Source: Parabacteroides distasonis (GTDB taxonomy: Bacteria > Bacteroidota > Bacteroidia > Bacteroidales > Tannerellaceae). From it: 64,000 nucleotides of DNA. How positions within the stretch are numbered: the first letter of the stretch is position 1; each line of letters starts with the position of its first letter. The translations under genes were made by a program, and so were the position numbers. The notes beneath the pieces were generated by a model, which searched no databases, was not told the origin of the DNA, and saw only the letters and a list, made by a program, of their open reading frames with translations. Where the stretch lies: contig JAFBIU010000002.1 in NCBI GenBank assembly GCA_021531775.1, positions 124,001 to 188,000 on the forward strand, given 5' to 3'. This document shows positions 36,645 to 44,009 of the stretch, in pieces.

Positions 36645-37366
36645 AAGCCTATTTCACAACGAATACCCGCCGAAACGGCACTAAAATCATAACAAAACAC
36701 ATGCAACGACACATGACGGAACAACCGAGCCACTGCTCCCAAATTCACCGCATCAGAGTCATACTCTGCTATAACGGAAAGTTCCCGACAAAATGCGGGC
36801 GAATAGGCCAGTCCCCCAAAGACTCCCTTCCGCTCACTGCCTGAACGAAATGGTATATGTCCTCCGACTGTAAAACCGAAGTCGTGACCTCCAGGCTGCC
36901 AATGCTTGGTTCCTACGGCATAAACAGATGAGAAATATCGATTTCCATGGGAGTCTTTAAACATATTCAATTCATTCGTCGTGAAAGCATCATTAGAGCC
37001 TACCACGATAGAAGGCCACCACTTCCCCTCTTTCAAAGCCCGTAAACGCACGGTAACTGACCGATCCTGTTGCCATGTATTTCCATTCTTCCATTCTCCA
37101 CGCAAGAAAGTACAACGATAAGCGACCTCTAAAAAGGGCAAGAATGTAATATTCAAGAAATAATTCCCCGAATTATAGTCCCAATCCTGAGGCAGGATGG
37201 CCTCAGGCAAATAGTTGCCTCCAGCCATAAAAGTTCCATCCGGCTGCATATCGGCAGTAGGAATATTCAAGAGACCCGTAGCCCCCATTGAATACTGAGC
37301 CTTGGCCCGTTCCGGAAATATTCCCATACCCACCAACAACAATATGAACAACCAAATTCTATTCAT
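36635..37366 (-). CDS. YjbH-domain outer membrane protein (N-terminal half type)
   Basis: 243 residues. A signal peptide (LLLVGMGIFPERAKAQ) is followed by MGATGLLNIPTADMQPDGTF, the hallmark start of YjbH domains (TGLxxxPxAxxxxDGT). The rest is amphipathic beta-strand sequence ending RCEIGLWK. In Proteobacteria YjbH is one ~700-residue protein working with Wza/Wzc-type export; here it is first in an operon with a second barrel gene, a lipoprotein and wza/wzc-like genes. A TATCTTTG promoter box lies 42 bases upstream. Confidence 0.8.
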   Translation of the reverse strand: MNRIWLFILLLVGMGIFPERAKAQYSMGATGLLNIPTADMQPDGTFMAGGNYLPEAILPQDWDYNSGNYFLNITFLPFLEVAYRCTFLRGEWKNGNTWQQDRSVTVRLRALKEGKWWPSIVVGSNDAFTTNELNMFKDSHGNRYFSSVYAVGTKHWQPGGHDFGFTVGGHIPFRSGSERKGVFGGLAYSPAFCRELSVIAEYDSDAVNLGAVARLFRHVSLHVFCYDFSAVSAGIRCEIGLWK

Positions 37367-37407
37367 GTATTATTCTATCAATCTTAGCGCATTTCGTTTT
37401 TATCCTG

Positions 37408-37415
37408 CAAAGATA
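37408..37415 (-). promoter_or_regulatory. -7 box of the exopolysaccharide export operon
   Basis: TATCTTTG on the minus strand, exact TAnnTTTG, 41 bases before the yjbH-like ATG. The -33 position is poor. The long gap upstream of it is occupied by repeats described separately. Confidence 0.42.
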
Positions 37416-37535
37416 GAGATATTATTTGATAATCACGCATAAATCAAAAAAAGTTCCATGAATTATAAAAAAACACACGCACTTTTGAGGGTCTAATGCA
37501 AAAATGCCCATGAACTTCGTGCGTCTGATCCACTC

Positions 37536-37559
37536 GCGTGACAGCGTGACAGCGTGACA
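37536..37559. repeat. 8-bp tandem repeat (GCGTGACA x3)
   Basis: Three exact contiguous copies of GCGTGACA. The last two form most of the left arm of the large inverted repeat at 37545-37662. Confidence 0.9.
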
Positions 37560-37662
37560 GCCTATATATATAACTTTCTATATATGCAAAACTCGCTTCC
37601 TTTAAAGGAAATTAGTTTTCACTCCAGAACTCTTTTATATATATAGCTGTCACGCTGTCACG
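37545..37662. repeat. Large inverted repeat with ~28-bp arms
   Basis: The left arm CGTGACAGCGTGACAGC (37545-37561) is an exact reverse complement of 37646-37662. After one bulged C, TATATATATAA (37563-37573) is an exact reverse complement of 37635-37645. The 61-base loop contains a further palindrome, TTCCTTTAAAGGAA. There is no gene in this interval. It could fold as a cruciform or a very stable RNA hairpin, or mark an element end. Confidence 0.85.
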
Positions 37663-37684
37663 GGCCGTCACCTTGATGGTCAAA

Positions 37685-37750
37685 TGAAGATAGCTTCAAC
37701 GGCCTGTGAAGATAGCTTCGTGGCCTCCTGAAGATAGCTTCGTGACTCTC
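37685..37750. repeat. 22-bp tandem repeat, three copies plus a degenerate fourth
   Basis: Units at 37685-37706, 37707-37728 and 37729-37750 all begin TGAAGATAGCTTC followed by nine variable bases; a decayed fourth (GAGGATAGG) follows. Each unit contains the imperfect palindrome GAAG-ATAG-CTTC. Spacing is exactly two DNA turns. Units are contiguous, with no CRISPR-like unique spacers. Confidence 0.85.
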
Positions 37751-37780
37751 CGAGGATAGGTAGCTATATTTTTTCAAACT

Positions 37781-37898
37781 AAGTGTTACGCTTCGCTTCG
37801 AAACAGATTATCGCATAAAAGAACAATAACACCATAAATTTCAGCAATATACAAAAATTTCAACACAAACTTGAATGCGTAACACTTGCGTAACACTT
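37781..37898. repeat. Inverted repeat AAGTGTTACGC / GCGTAACACTT (x2) at the Rpn gene end
   Basis: AAGTGTTACGC at 37781-37791 faces two tandem copies of its reverse complement at 37877-37887 and 37888-37898; the second touches the stop codon of the Rpn gene. It may terminate that transcript or be a relic of an element boundary. The 85-base AT-rich loop holds no gene. Confidence 0.75.
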
Positions 37899-38778
37899 AC
37901 AGCCGTTCGATCTGTTCCTCAGTCAAGCCAGATGCTTGCATAATTGTCTTCACATCAACCCCTAAAGACTTCAAATTTTTGGCCATCTCCTTCATACCCT
38001 CCGAGCGACCCTCTACCCGACCTTCAGCACGACCTTCAGCACGACCTTGACGTAAAGCAGTATCAAGCGAATTCTTCAAATCGCGATAAGCTTTGCGACT
38101 ATCCTCATATTCTCGTAGTTCACGAGGAGTAAAACGAGCGATCTCCGCCTCCTCAAACAGACGGTCGAACACCTTGTCTCGTAATGCTTTCGGACGGTTA
38201 CTCAAGGCAGATAGGTTCTTCAAGACATAGAGCCACTTGTCGTAGAGAGTAACCAACTCCTCCTCCGTCTTCTCAAACTTCGCAATCTCCACATAGATGA
38301 AGTCTAATTTCTCGTAGAATACCTTATGCGTGGTGGTATCACAGAGCTTCACATAGTGACAAATGGCATCAGCATCAAAAGCCTCCTCCTTCATGTCGAA
38401 GTTCAGCAAAGCCACTGTATAGACATGATTCAACTTAAAATCCCAATCTGATCCCTTCTCTGCCTGCTCACGGATCGGAAAGGTCGAATAAAAGAGGGAG
38501 CGATCCTTGAAGAATTCCTGATAGGCATTCTGCATCTCCACAATGAACTTCTCACCATTCTCGCCCTCGCAATAGACATCGAAGATGGCCTTACGGGCCA
38601 CATACACATCGCCCAGATGCTCGTTATTCAGATACTTCACATCCTTGATCACCTGTTTGCCGTCAAACAGGCTGTTCAGAAAGCAAATCAACAATTCCTT
38701 GTTGGGTGCTGTTCCGAAAATACGTTTGAAGCCGAAGTCGGTCAGCAAACTGATGTATCTGTCTTCAATCTGTCTCAT
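37897..38778 (-). CDS. Rpn/PD-(D/E)XK nuclease-family protein
   Basis: 293 residues of the family labelled Rpn recombination-promoting nuclease or PDDEXK_2 putative transposase. The N-terminal FGFKRIFG is the family opening; the metal-binding core is IFDVYCEGENGEKFIVEMQ with D67, E81 and Q83, matching the D...ExQ pattern. Near the C-terminus is a run of GRAEG-type tetrapeptide repeats (residues ~243-260), typical of this family, coded by tandem repeats near 38004-38055. No inverted-repeat IS ends or transposase partner were found, so it is not called an IS. It sits alone between repeat-rich gaps, which suggests an accessory gene. Confidence 0.85.
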   Translation of the reverse strand: MRQIEDRYISLLTDFGFKRIFGTAPNKELLICFLNSLFDGKQVIKDVKYLNNEHLGDVYVARKAIFDVYCEGENGEKFIVEMQNAYQEFFKDRSLFYSTFPIREQAEKGSDWDFKLNHVYTVALLNFDMKEEAFDADAICHYVKLCDTTTHKVFYEKLDFIYVEIAKFEKTEEELVTLYDKWLYVLKNLSALSNRPKALRDKVFDRLFEEAEIARFTPRELREYEDSRKAYRDLKNSLDTALRQGRAEGRAEGRVEGRSEGMKEMAKNLKSLGVDVKTIMQASGLTEEQIERL

Positions 38779-38939
38779 AAGCCTCTGTTTTTATTCCGCA
38801 CTCAAAAATAGCTTCTTCTTTTGAATCGGCCAAATTATCAGCAAACTTTTAATCACACCTCAACGTGATTTCTATTTGTTATCTGTCGGACAGAAGTCGT
38901 CATCATTCCGAATGGCCTCATCTGTTCAGACCCCCAAAA

Positions 38940-38983
38940 AGCGAAGTCACAGCGAAGGAAGAGCGAAGGAAGAGCGAAGGCAC
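38940..38983. repeat. 11-bp tandem repeat (AGCGAAGGAAG-like x4)
   Basis: Four contiguous 11-base units: AGCGAAGTCAC, AGCGAAGGAAG, AGCGAAGGAAG, AGCGAAGGCAC. The two inner units are identical and the two outer ones share a CAC end. It lies between the Rpn and feoB genes. Confidence 0.85.
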
Positions 38984-39091
38984 CCGTCTCTACTGATGAC
39001 GACCATCAGCCATCACTTATGACGCATAGAAGTTGTAAGTAAAAACAGCGATTTTTATGATTCCATGACCTATTTAATCGAGATTTATAAC

Positions 39092-39099
39092 TACATTTG
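39092..39099 (+). promoter_or_regulatory. -7 box of feoB
   Basis: TACATTTG, exact TAnnTTTG, 69 bases before the feoB ATG, leaving a 5' leader of about 60 bases. No clear -33 TTTG. Confidence 0.42.
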
Positions 39100-39168
39100 C
39101 ATCAACACAACAGATGGACCGACAAACAGGCTACCAACTGTTGATATTCAATAAAACGATATGATTCT

Positions 39169-41553
39169 ATGAGATTATCAGAACTTCGTACCGGCGAAAA
39201 GGGGGTCATCGTCAAAGTGATGGGGCGTGGTGCTTTTCGTAAACGGATCATTGAGATGGGTTTCATCAAAGGTAAAGAGGTGGATGTTATTCAGAATGCA
39301 CCCTTACGAGACCCGATTCATTATCGGGTGATGGGTTATGACATTTCATTACGACGGAACGATGCCGCCTTGATTGAAGTGGTCAGTGAAGCGGAATTTG
39401 CCGCAGCACAGGCAGAAAGTAAAGAGCAGTCTCGTACGGCAGATTCCTATATCATAACAGACAACGACGACATTCAAACCATGGCGTTCCACAAAGGACA
39501 CACCATCAATGTGGCTTTGGTGGGAAATCCCAACTGTGGAAAGACTTCGTTGTTCAATTACGTCTGCGGAACGCACGAACGTGTCGGAAATTACAGTGGT
39601 GTTACCGTCGATGCCAAAGAGGGGACATTTCACCACAAAGGGTACACCTTCAACATTGTCGATCTGCCGGGAACCTATTCCCTCTCGGCCTACACGCCTG
39701 AAGAATTGTATGTCCGACACCATTTGAATGAGGAGCAACCCGATGTCGTCTTGAACATCTTGGACGCCTCCAATCTGGAGCGAAACCTCTATCTCACGAC
39801 CCAACTGATCGACATGGATATGCGGATGGTCATTGCACTCAATATCTATGACGAATTGGAGAAGCGAGGCGACAAGTTCGACCATGAGAGTTTGGGCAGG
39901 ATGATTGGAGCACCCATCGTACCCACCATCAGTAAAACCGGCATGGGGGTTGAAGCACTTTTCGATCGGATCATTCAGGTCTATGAAGAGCAGGATCCGA
40001 TCGTCCGTCACATTCACATTAATTATGGAGATATTCTGGAAAAGGCGATCGAACATCTGCATCGTGCCTTCCCGGATCATAATGAAATGGGACGAAGCAT
40101 TTCCCACCGATATTTATCCATCAAACTGTTGGAAGGCGATCCGGAAGTGAGCCGCAATGTAGAGGCTCTTCCCAATGGCCAGCAGATCCTTCAGATTCGT
40201 GACAAGGAGGTTGCCCAGATCGAATCGTTGATGGAAACCGACAGTGAGACGGCTTTTACCGATGCGCGTTATGGGTTCATTTCGGGTGCCTTGCGCGAGA
40301 CCTATCAGCAAAACAAGATCAAGGATGTGACAGCCACCCAGGTGATCGACCTGTTTGTCACCCACAAAATATTGGGTTTCCCCATTTTCCTCTTCTTCAT
40401 GTGGGCCATGTTTGAAACCACGTTCCAATTGGGTAGCTACCCGATGGAATGGATTGAGTGGCTTGTGGACGCGATCAGCAGTTTTTGCCGGAGCCAACTG
40501 CCTGAAGGGGCTTTGAAAGATCTGATTGTCGATGGAATCATCGCTGGCGTAGGTGGCGTGATTGTCTTCCTGCCCAACATCGTGATTCTCTATGCCTTCA
40601 TCTCCTTTATGGAGGACTCCGGGTATATGGCGCGAGCTGCCTTCATCATGGACCGGATCATGCACAAGATGGGACTACACGGTAAGTCCTTCATTCCCTT
40701 GGTGATGGGTTTCGGCTGCAATGTACCGGCCGTGATGGCTACCCGAACCATCGAAAGCCGCAACAGTCGAATGATCACGATGCTGATCACTCCCCTGATG
40801 AGTTGTAGTGCCCGATTACCGGTCTATGTATTGCTGACGGGTGTTTTCTTCCCCCAAAACAGCAGTATGGTTTTGTTGTGCATCTATACGTTTGGCATTT
40901 TGCTGTCAGTCCTGATGGCCCGTCTTTTCAAACGATTCCTGTTTAATCAAGAGGAGGTGCCGTTCGTCATGGAACTGCCTCCCTACCGGATGCCGACAGG
41001 CCGATCCATTCTGATCCACATGTGGGAACGTTCGAAGCAGTATCTGCAGAAGATGGGAGGCATCATCCTCATTGCTTCCGTGATCATTTGGTTTTTAGGC
41101 TATTTCCCGCGTGGATCGGAAACGTCAACCACGTTGGAGCAACAACAGAATTCCTATATCGGACAAATCGGCCAGGCGATTGAACCGGTCATGGCTCCCT
41201 TGGGATTCGACTGGAAAATCAGTATCAGCCTGCTTTCAGGAATGGCAGCCAAGGAAATCATCGTCAGTACTCTGAGTGTGCTCTATACCGGCAATGAAGA
41301 GGAGGATGGACAGGCCCTTTCTGCACGTCTGCAACAGGACCTCTATCCGGATGGCTCACCCGTCTTCACGCCCTTGGTAGCTCTCTGTCTGATGCTCTTT
41401 ACATTGATCTATTTCCCCTGTGTGGCGACCATATCGGCCATTGTCCAAGAGTCCCACAGTTGGAAGTGGGGATTGTTTACGGTTGTTTATACCTGTCTGG
41501 TCGCCTGGCTCACGACGTTCCTCTGCTATCAGATCGGTCATTTGTTTGTGTAA
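39169..41553 (+). CDS. feoB: Ferrous iron transporter FeoB with fused N-terminal FeoA domain
   Basis: 794 residues. Residues 1 to about 75 are a FeoA SH3-like domain (LSELRTGEKGVIVKVMGRG, GMGFIKGKEVDV-type core). The GTPase domain follows: G1 LVGNPNCGKTSLFN, G2 YSGVTVDAKEG, G3 DLPGTYSLSAYT and a G4-like NIYDE in place of NxxD. The C-terminal part has about eight membrane helices with the Gate motifs GFGCNVPAVMATR and SCSARLPVY. It imports Fe2+ across the inner membrane, important for anaerobes. A Cys-rich mini protein gene lies 26 bases downstream. FeoA-FeoB fusion is common in Bacteroidetes. Confidence 0.95.
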   Translation: MRLSELRTGEKGVIVKVMGRGAFRKRIIEMGFIKGKEVDVIQNAPLRDPIHYRVMGYDISLRRNDAALIEVVSEAEFAAAQAESKEQSRTADSYIITDNDDIQTMAFHKGHTINVALVGNPNCGKTSLFNYVCGTHERVGNYSGVTVDAKEGTFHHKGYTFNIVDLPGTYSLSAYTPEELYVRHHLNEEQPDVVLNILDASNLERNLYLTTQLIDMDMRMVIALNIYDELEKRGDKFDHESLGRMIGAPIVPTISKTGMGVEALFDRIIQVYEEQDPIVRHIHINYGDILEKAIEHLHRAFPDHNEMGRSISHRYLSIKLLEGDPEVSRNVEALPNGQQILQIRDKEVAQIESLMETDSETAFTDARYGFISGALRETYQQNKIKDVTATQVIDLFVTHKILGFPIFLFFMWAMFETTFQLGSYPMEWIEWLVDAISSFCRSQLPEGALKDLIVDGIIAGVGGVIVFLPNIVILYAFISFMEDSGYMARAAFIMDRIMHKMGLHGKSFIPLVMGFGCNVPAVMATRTIESRNSRMITMLITPLMSCSARLPVYVLLTGVFFPQNSSMVLLCIYTFGILLSVLMARLFKRFLFNQEEVPFVMELPPYRMPTGRSILIHMWERSKQYLQKMGGIILIASVIIWFLGYFPRGSETSTTLEQQQNSYIGQIGQAIEPVMAPLGFDWKISISLLSGMAAKEIIVSTLSVLYTGNEEEDGQALSARLQQDLYPDGSPVFTPLVALCLMLFTLIYFPCVATISAIVQESHSWKWGLFTVVYTCLVAWLTTFLCYQIGHLFV

Positions 41554-41579
41554 CTATATATAATAAGGTAAGAAAAGAT

Positions 41580-41717
41580 ATGAATAGCATCAATTGGCAA
41601 CTGATCCTTGTGATCTTAATTGGCCTTGCGGCCATTGTTTATGCCATTCGGTTCATGGTACGTACGTTCAAACGGCCCAAGTGTGACGGACATTGTGGTT
41701 CATGTCCGCATTGTTAG
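41580..41717 (+). CDS. FeoB-associated Cys-rich membrane mini protein
   Basis: 45 residues from the ATG at 41580-41582. One hydrophobic helix (LILVILIGLAAIVYAIRFMV) is followed by a short basic stretch and a Cys-rich tail, CDGHCGSCPHC, with four Cys and two His, suited to binding iron or another metal. It follows feoB on the same strand and matches the pattern of FeoB-associated Cys-rich proteins. Its role in Feo is unproven; by analogy with FeoC it may assist transport or sensing. Confidence 0.8.
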   Translation: MNSINWQLILVILIGLAAIVYAIRFMVRTFKRPKCDGHCGSCPHC

Positions 41718-41737
41718 TACGAAGCCGATTTTTGATG

Positions 41738-41755
41738 CGAACAACTATTTGTTCG
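41738..41755. promoter_or_regulatory. Inverted repeat overlapping the -33 box of the DUF3298 gene
   Basis: CGAACAA and TTGTTCG are exact reverse complements around CTAT. The -33 TTTG (41748-41751) of the next promoter lies inside it. It could be an operator, or a hairpin at the end of the feo transcript. Confidence 0.5.
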
Positions 41756-41778
41756 TATGCAATAATCCCTTACATTTG
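41748..41778 (+). promoter_or_regulatory. Promoter of the DUF3298-rsmG unit
   Basis: TTTG (41748-41751), 19-base spacer, TACATTTG (41771-41778): an exact match to both Bacteroidetes promoter elements, 28 bases before the ATG at 41807. Confidence 0.65.
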
Positions 41779-41806
41779 CAAACTCAATCATTAAATCTGT
41801 ATTTTG

Positions 41807-42655
41807 ATGAAGACATCTTTTATGTACCCTGTGTTGTTGTTCTGCTTGAGTGTTCTGCTGATGACCAATTGTCAGATGAACACGAAAAACGGAACGAAAA
41901 ACGACATTGCTTTCGACTCAATCCAAGTAGATTTGAGTTATCATTTGTTGGACAATTCGGAGAATCCCAATTGCAATCTGCAAGTTCATTTCGTCTATCC
42001 GGTACGGGTGGCAGACAATACGCATCTCGAAGCTATCCAAAAGCAATTCATCGTTTCCTATTTCGGAGAAAACTACGAATCCATGTCGCCTCAAGAGGCT
42101 GTTCGGAAATATCAGGAGGACTATCTTGCCATGTACAAAGAGTTGGAAGAGGATTTCGAAAAGGATCGGAAGGACAGTGACAATCCCGTCGGAGCCTGGT
42201 ATTCCTACTATGAGTCTTCGACCGATGCGATCGTCTTCAACCGTATGGGCATCTTGAGTTATACGGTTCGCTTCGAGAACTATACGGGTGGAGCGCATGG
42301 TGGACACAGCTACAACAATTACGTCATCGATCTCTCTACAGGCAAGGCCATCACAGAAGAGGATATTTTCATCAAGGATTATCAGGACAAATTGGCTCAG
42401 ATCATTGTCAACCAGCTGGCCAAAGACAATCATGTGGAAGATCCGAAGGAGTTGGAGAATGTGGGCTTTTTCAGTGTGGAAGATATTTTCCCCAATGGCA
42501 ATTTCCTGATCCACGAACAGGGAATTACCTATTATTTCAACGAGTATGAAATTGCTCCCTATGTCATCGGGCTGGTTCAGGTGGACCTTCCCTACTCTGA
42601 CATTCGCCATTTGTTGCAACCGGAGAGCATCATCAGTCCGCTGATCAACTCCTGA
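41807..42655 (+). CDS. DUF3298/RsiV-like lipoprotein
   Basis: 282 residues from ATG 41807. The signal peptide ends at LLMTNC, a plausible lipobox. The mature protein has the DUF4163-like (PdaC) N-terminal strand region and the DUF3298 C-terminal domain: ILSYTVRFENYTGGAHGGHSYNNYVIDLSTGKAI is the core, with GGAHG conserved in the family, and YYFNEYEIAPYVIG near the end. RsiV in Bacillus binds lysozyme; whether this protein does is unknown. It has its own promoter and is followed by rsmG. Confidence 0.8.
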   Translation: MKTSFMYPVLLFCLSVLLMTNCQMNTKNGTKNDIAFDSIQVDLSYHLLDNSENPNCNLQVHFVYPVRVADNTHLEAIQKQFIVSYFGENYESMSPQEAVRKYQEDYLAMYKELEEDFEKDRKDSDNPVGAWYSYYESSTDAIVFNRMGILSYTVRFENYTGGAHGGHSYNNYVIDLSTGKAITEEDIFIKDYQDKLAQIIVNQLAKDNHVEDPKELENVGFFSVEDIFPNGNFLIHEQGITYYFNEYEIAPYVIGLVQVDLPYSDIRHLLQPESIISPLINS

Positions 42656-42700
42656 TGGCGAGAGTTGTTTTTTTCAAGTAACCCATCAAATTTTTACAAT

Positions 42701-43339
42701 ATGAGCAACGAACCAAACAGATTCCCGTTCACTGCCTATTTTCCGGATTTGACCCAACAGCAACTCCAGCAGTTGGACGCGCTTTATGCGCTCTATACCG
42801 ACTGGAATGCCAAAATCAATGTCATCTCCCGAAAAGATATCGAGAACCTCTACCCGCATCACGTATTGCACTCGTTGGGCATTGTCAAGATGTTGCGCTT
42901 CAAAGAGGGTTCAACCGTCATGGATTTGGGTACGGGAGGCGGATTTCCGGGTATTCCGTTGGCCATTCTCTTTCCGCAGGTCCACTTCCATTTGGTAGAT
43001 AGCATCGGCAAAAAGATCAAAGTAGCCCAGTCTGTTGCAGACAGCATCGGTCTTCAGAATGTGTCGTTCCTGCATGGAAGAGGCGAAGAGGAGAAAGGTA
43101 AATTTGATTTTGTGGTCAGCCGTGCCGTCATGCCTTTGGCCGATCTGGTCAAGATTGTCCGGAAAAACATACGTAAGGAACAGATCAATGCGCTTCCGAA
43201 TGGACTGATTTGTCTCAAAGGGGGTGAATTGGAACATGAGATTCTGCCCTTCCGCAACCAGGCTATCACGTTGGAATTAAAGGATTATTTCCAAGAATCC
43301 TATTTTGAAACGAAAAAAGTAGTTTACGTGCCATTATGA
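42701..43339 (+). CDS. rsmG: 16S rRNA (guanine-527-N7)-methyltransferase
   Basis: 212 residues from ATG 42701, preceded by an AT-rich spacer; an in-frame TTG 12 codons upstream is unlikely. The SAM-binding motif VMDLGTGGGFPGIPLAI and the earlier NKIN-type INVISRKDIENLYPHHVLHS block are hallmarks of RsmG/GidB. It methylates G527 of 16S rRNA in the decoding region. Its stop overlaps the next gene's ATG by four bases. Confidence 0.94.
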   Translation: MSNEPNRFPFTAYFPDLTQQQLQQLDALYALYTDWNAKINVISRKDIENLYPHHVLHSLGIVKMLRFKEGSTVMDLGTGGGFPGIPLAILFPQVHFHLVDSIGKKIKVAQSVADSIGLQNVSFLHGRGEEEKGKFDFVVSRAVMPLADLVKIVRKNIRKEQINALPNGLICLKGGELEHEILPFRNQAITLELKDYFQESYFETKKVVYVPL

Positions 43340-43974
43340 CAACTGTACAATCGTTTGAAGTCAATTATTTTTCGGAGAACACCTACATCGTTTATGATGA
43401 GACCAAAGAGGGTGTCATCATCGACTGTGGGTGTATGAACAAAGAGGAGCAACAGCTTATCAGCCGTTTCGTCAGCGAACAGCAGCTGACGTTGAAACGT
43501 TATCTCTGTACGCATCTGCATTTGGATCATATCTTCGGAAACCAGTTCGTCTGGAAACAATACGGACTGAAGCCGGAAGCCAGCAAGGCAGATGTGGAGG
43601 GTCTCCCCTCTCCCATCGATCAGGCCAAGGCGTTTCGTCTGCCGTTAGCGATCCAGGAGGTGGCTGTCGAGCATTTTCTGGCTGGCGGACAGATCGTCCA
43701 ATTTGGCAAGACCCAGTTGGAGGTGATCTCAGTCCCGGGTCATTCTCCCGGCGGGTTGGCCTTCTACAACCGGAAGAACGGGTTTGTCATTGTAGGAGAC
43801 TCACTCTTTGCCGGCAGCATCGGACGGACCGACTTGTGGGGTGGCAGCCAAGAGCTGCTGCAAGCCGCCTTGCGCGATCGGATTCTGTCGCTTCCCGACG
43901 AGACCATTGTCTATCCAGGTCATGGGCCGGAGACACGCGTCATTGATGAAAAATTCAGTAATCCCTATTTATAA
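43336..43974 (+). CDS. Metallo-beta-lactamase-fold hydrolase (glyoxalase II-like)
   Basis: 212 residues. The di-metal motif THLHLDH is at residues ~57-63; other ligands are in VPGHSPGG (His), VGDSLFAGSIGRTD (Asp) and YPGHGPET (His). It belongs to the broad YcbL/glyoxalase II-like hydrolase group, likely acting on a thioester such as S-lactoylglutathione analogues, but the substrate is unknown. Overlap with rsmG suggests a housekeeping pairing. Confidence 0.88.
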   Translation: MTTVQSFEVNYFSENTYIVYDETKEGVIIDCGCMNKEEQQLISRFVSEQQLTLKRYLCTHLHLDHIFGNQFVWKQYGLKPEASKADVEGLPSPIDQAKAFRLPLAIQEVAVEHFLAGGQIVQFGKTQLEVISVPGHSPGGLAFYNRKNGFVIVGDSLFAGSIGRTDLWGGSQELLQAALRDRILSLPDETIVYPGHGPETRVIDEKFSNPYL

Positions 43975-44009
43975 ATATCGTTTACTCTTTTAATTCTATA
44001 AGATTTACT

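Larger units (their letters stand above)
38779..39168. other. Gene-free interval before feoB
   Basis: 390 bases with no plausible gene. It contains the divergent start region of the Rpn gene, the 11-bp tandem array at 38940-38983 and the feoB -7 box at 39092-39099. I see no iron-box-like palindrome I would trust and no recognised RNA motif. Confidence 0.6.

Noticed and set aside
35403-37366. YjbH pair as one gene broken by a frameshift
   Set aside because: The downstream protein has its own signal peptide and start, so two genes are the simpler reading; it is listed as a finding to test.
37685-37750. CRISPR array
   Set aside because: The units are contiguous 22-mers with only short variable ends, no unique spacers and no cas genes.
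37897-38778. Insertion sequence around the putative transposase-family gene
   Set aside because: The Rpn family is often labelled transposase, but no terminal inverted repeats with target duplication enclosing the gene were found.
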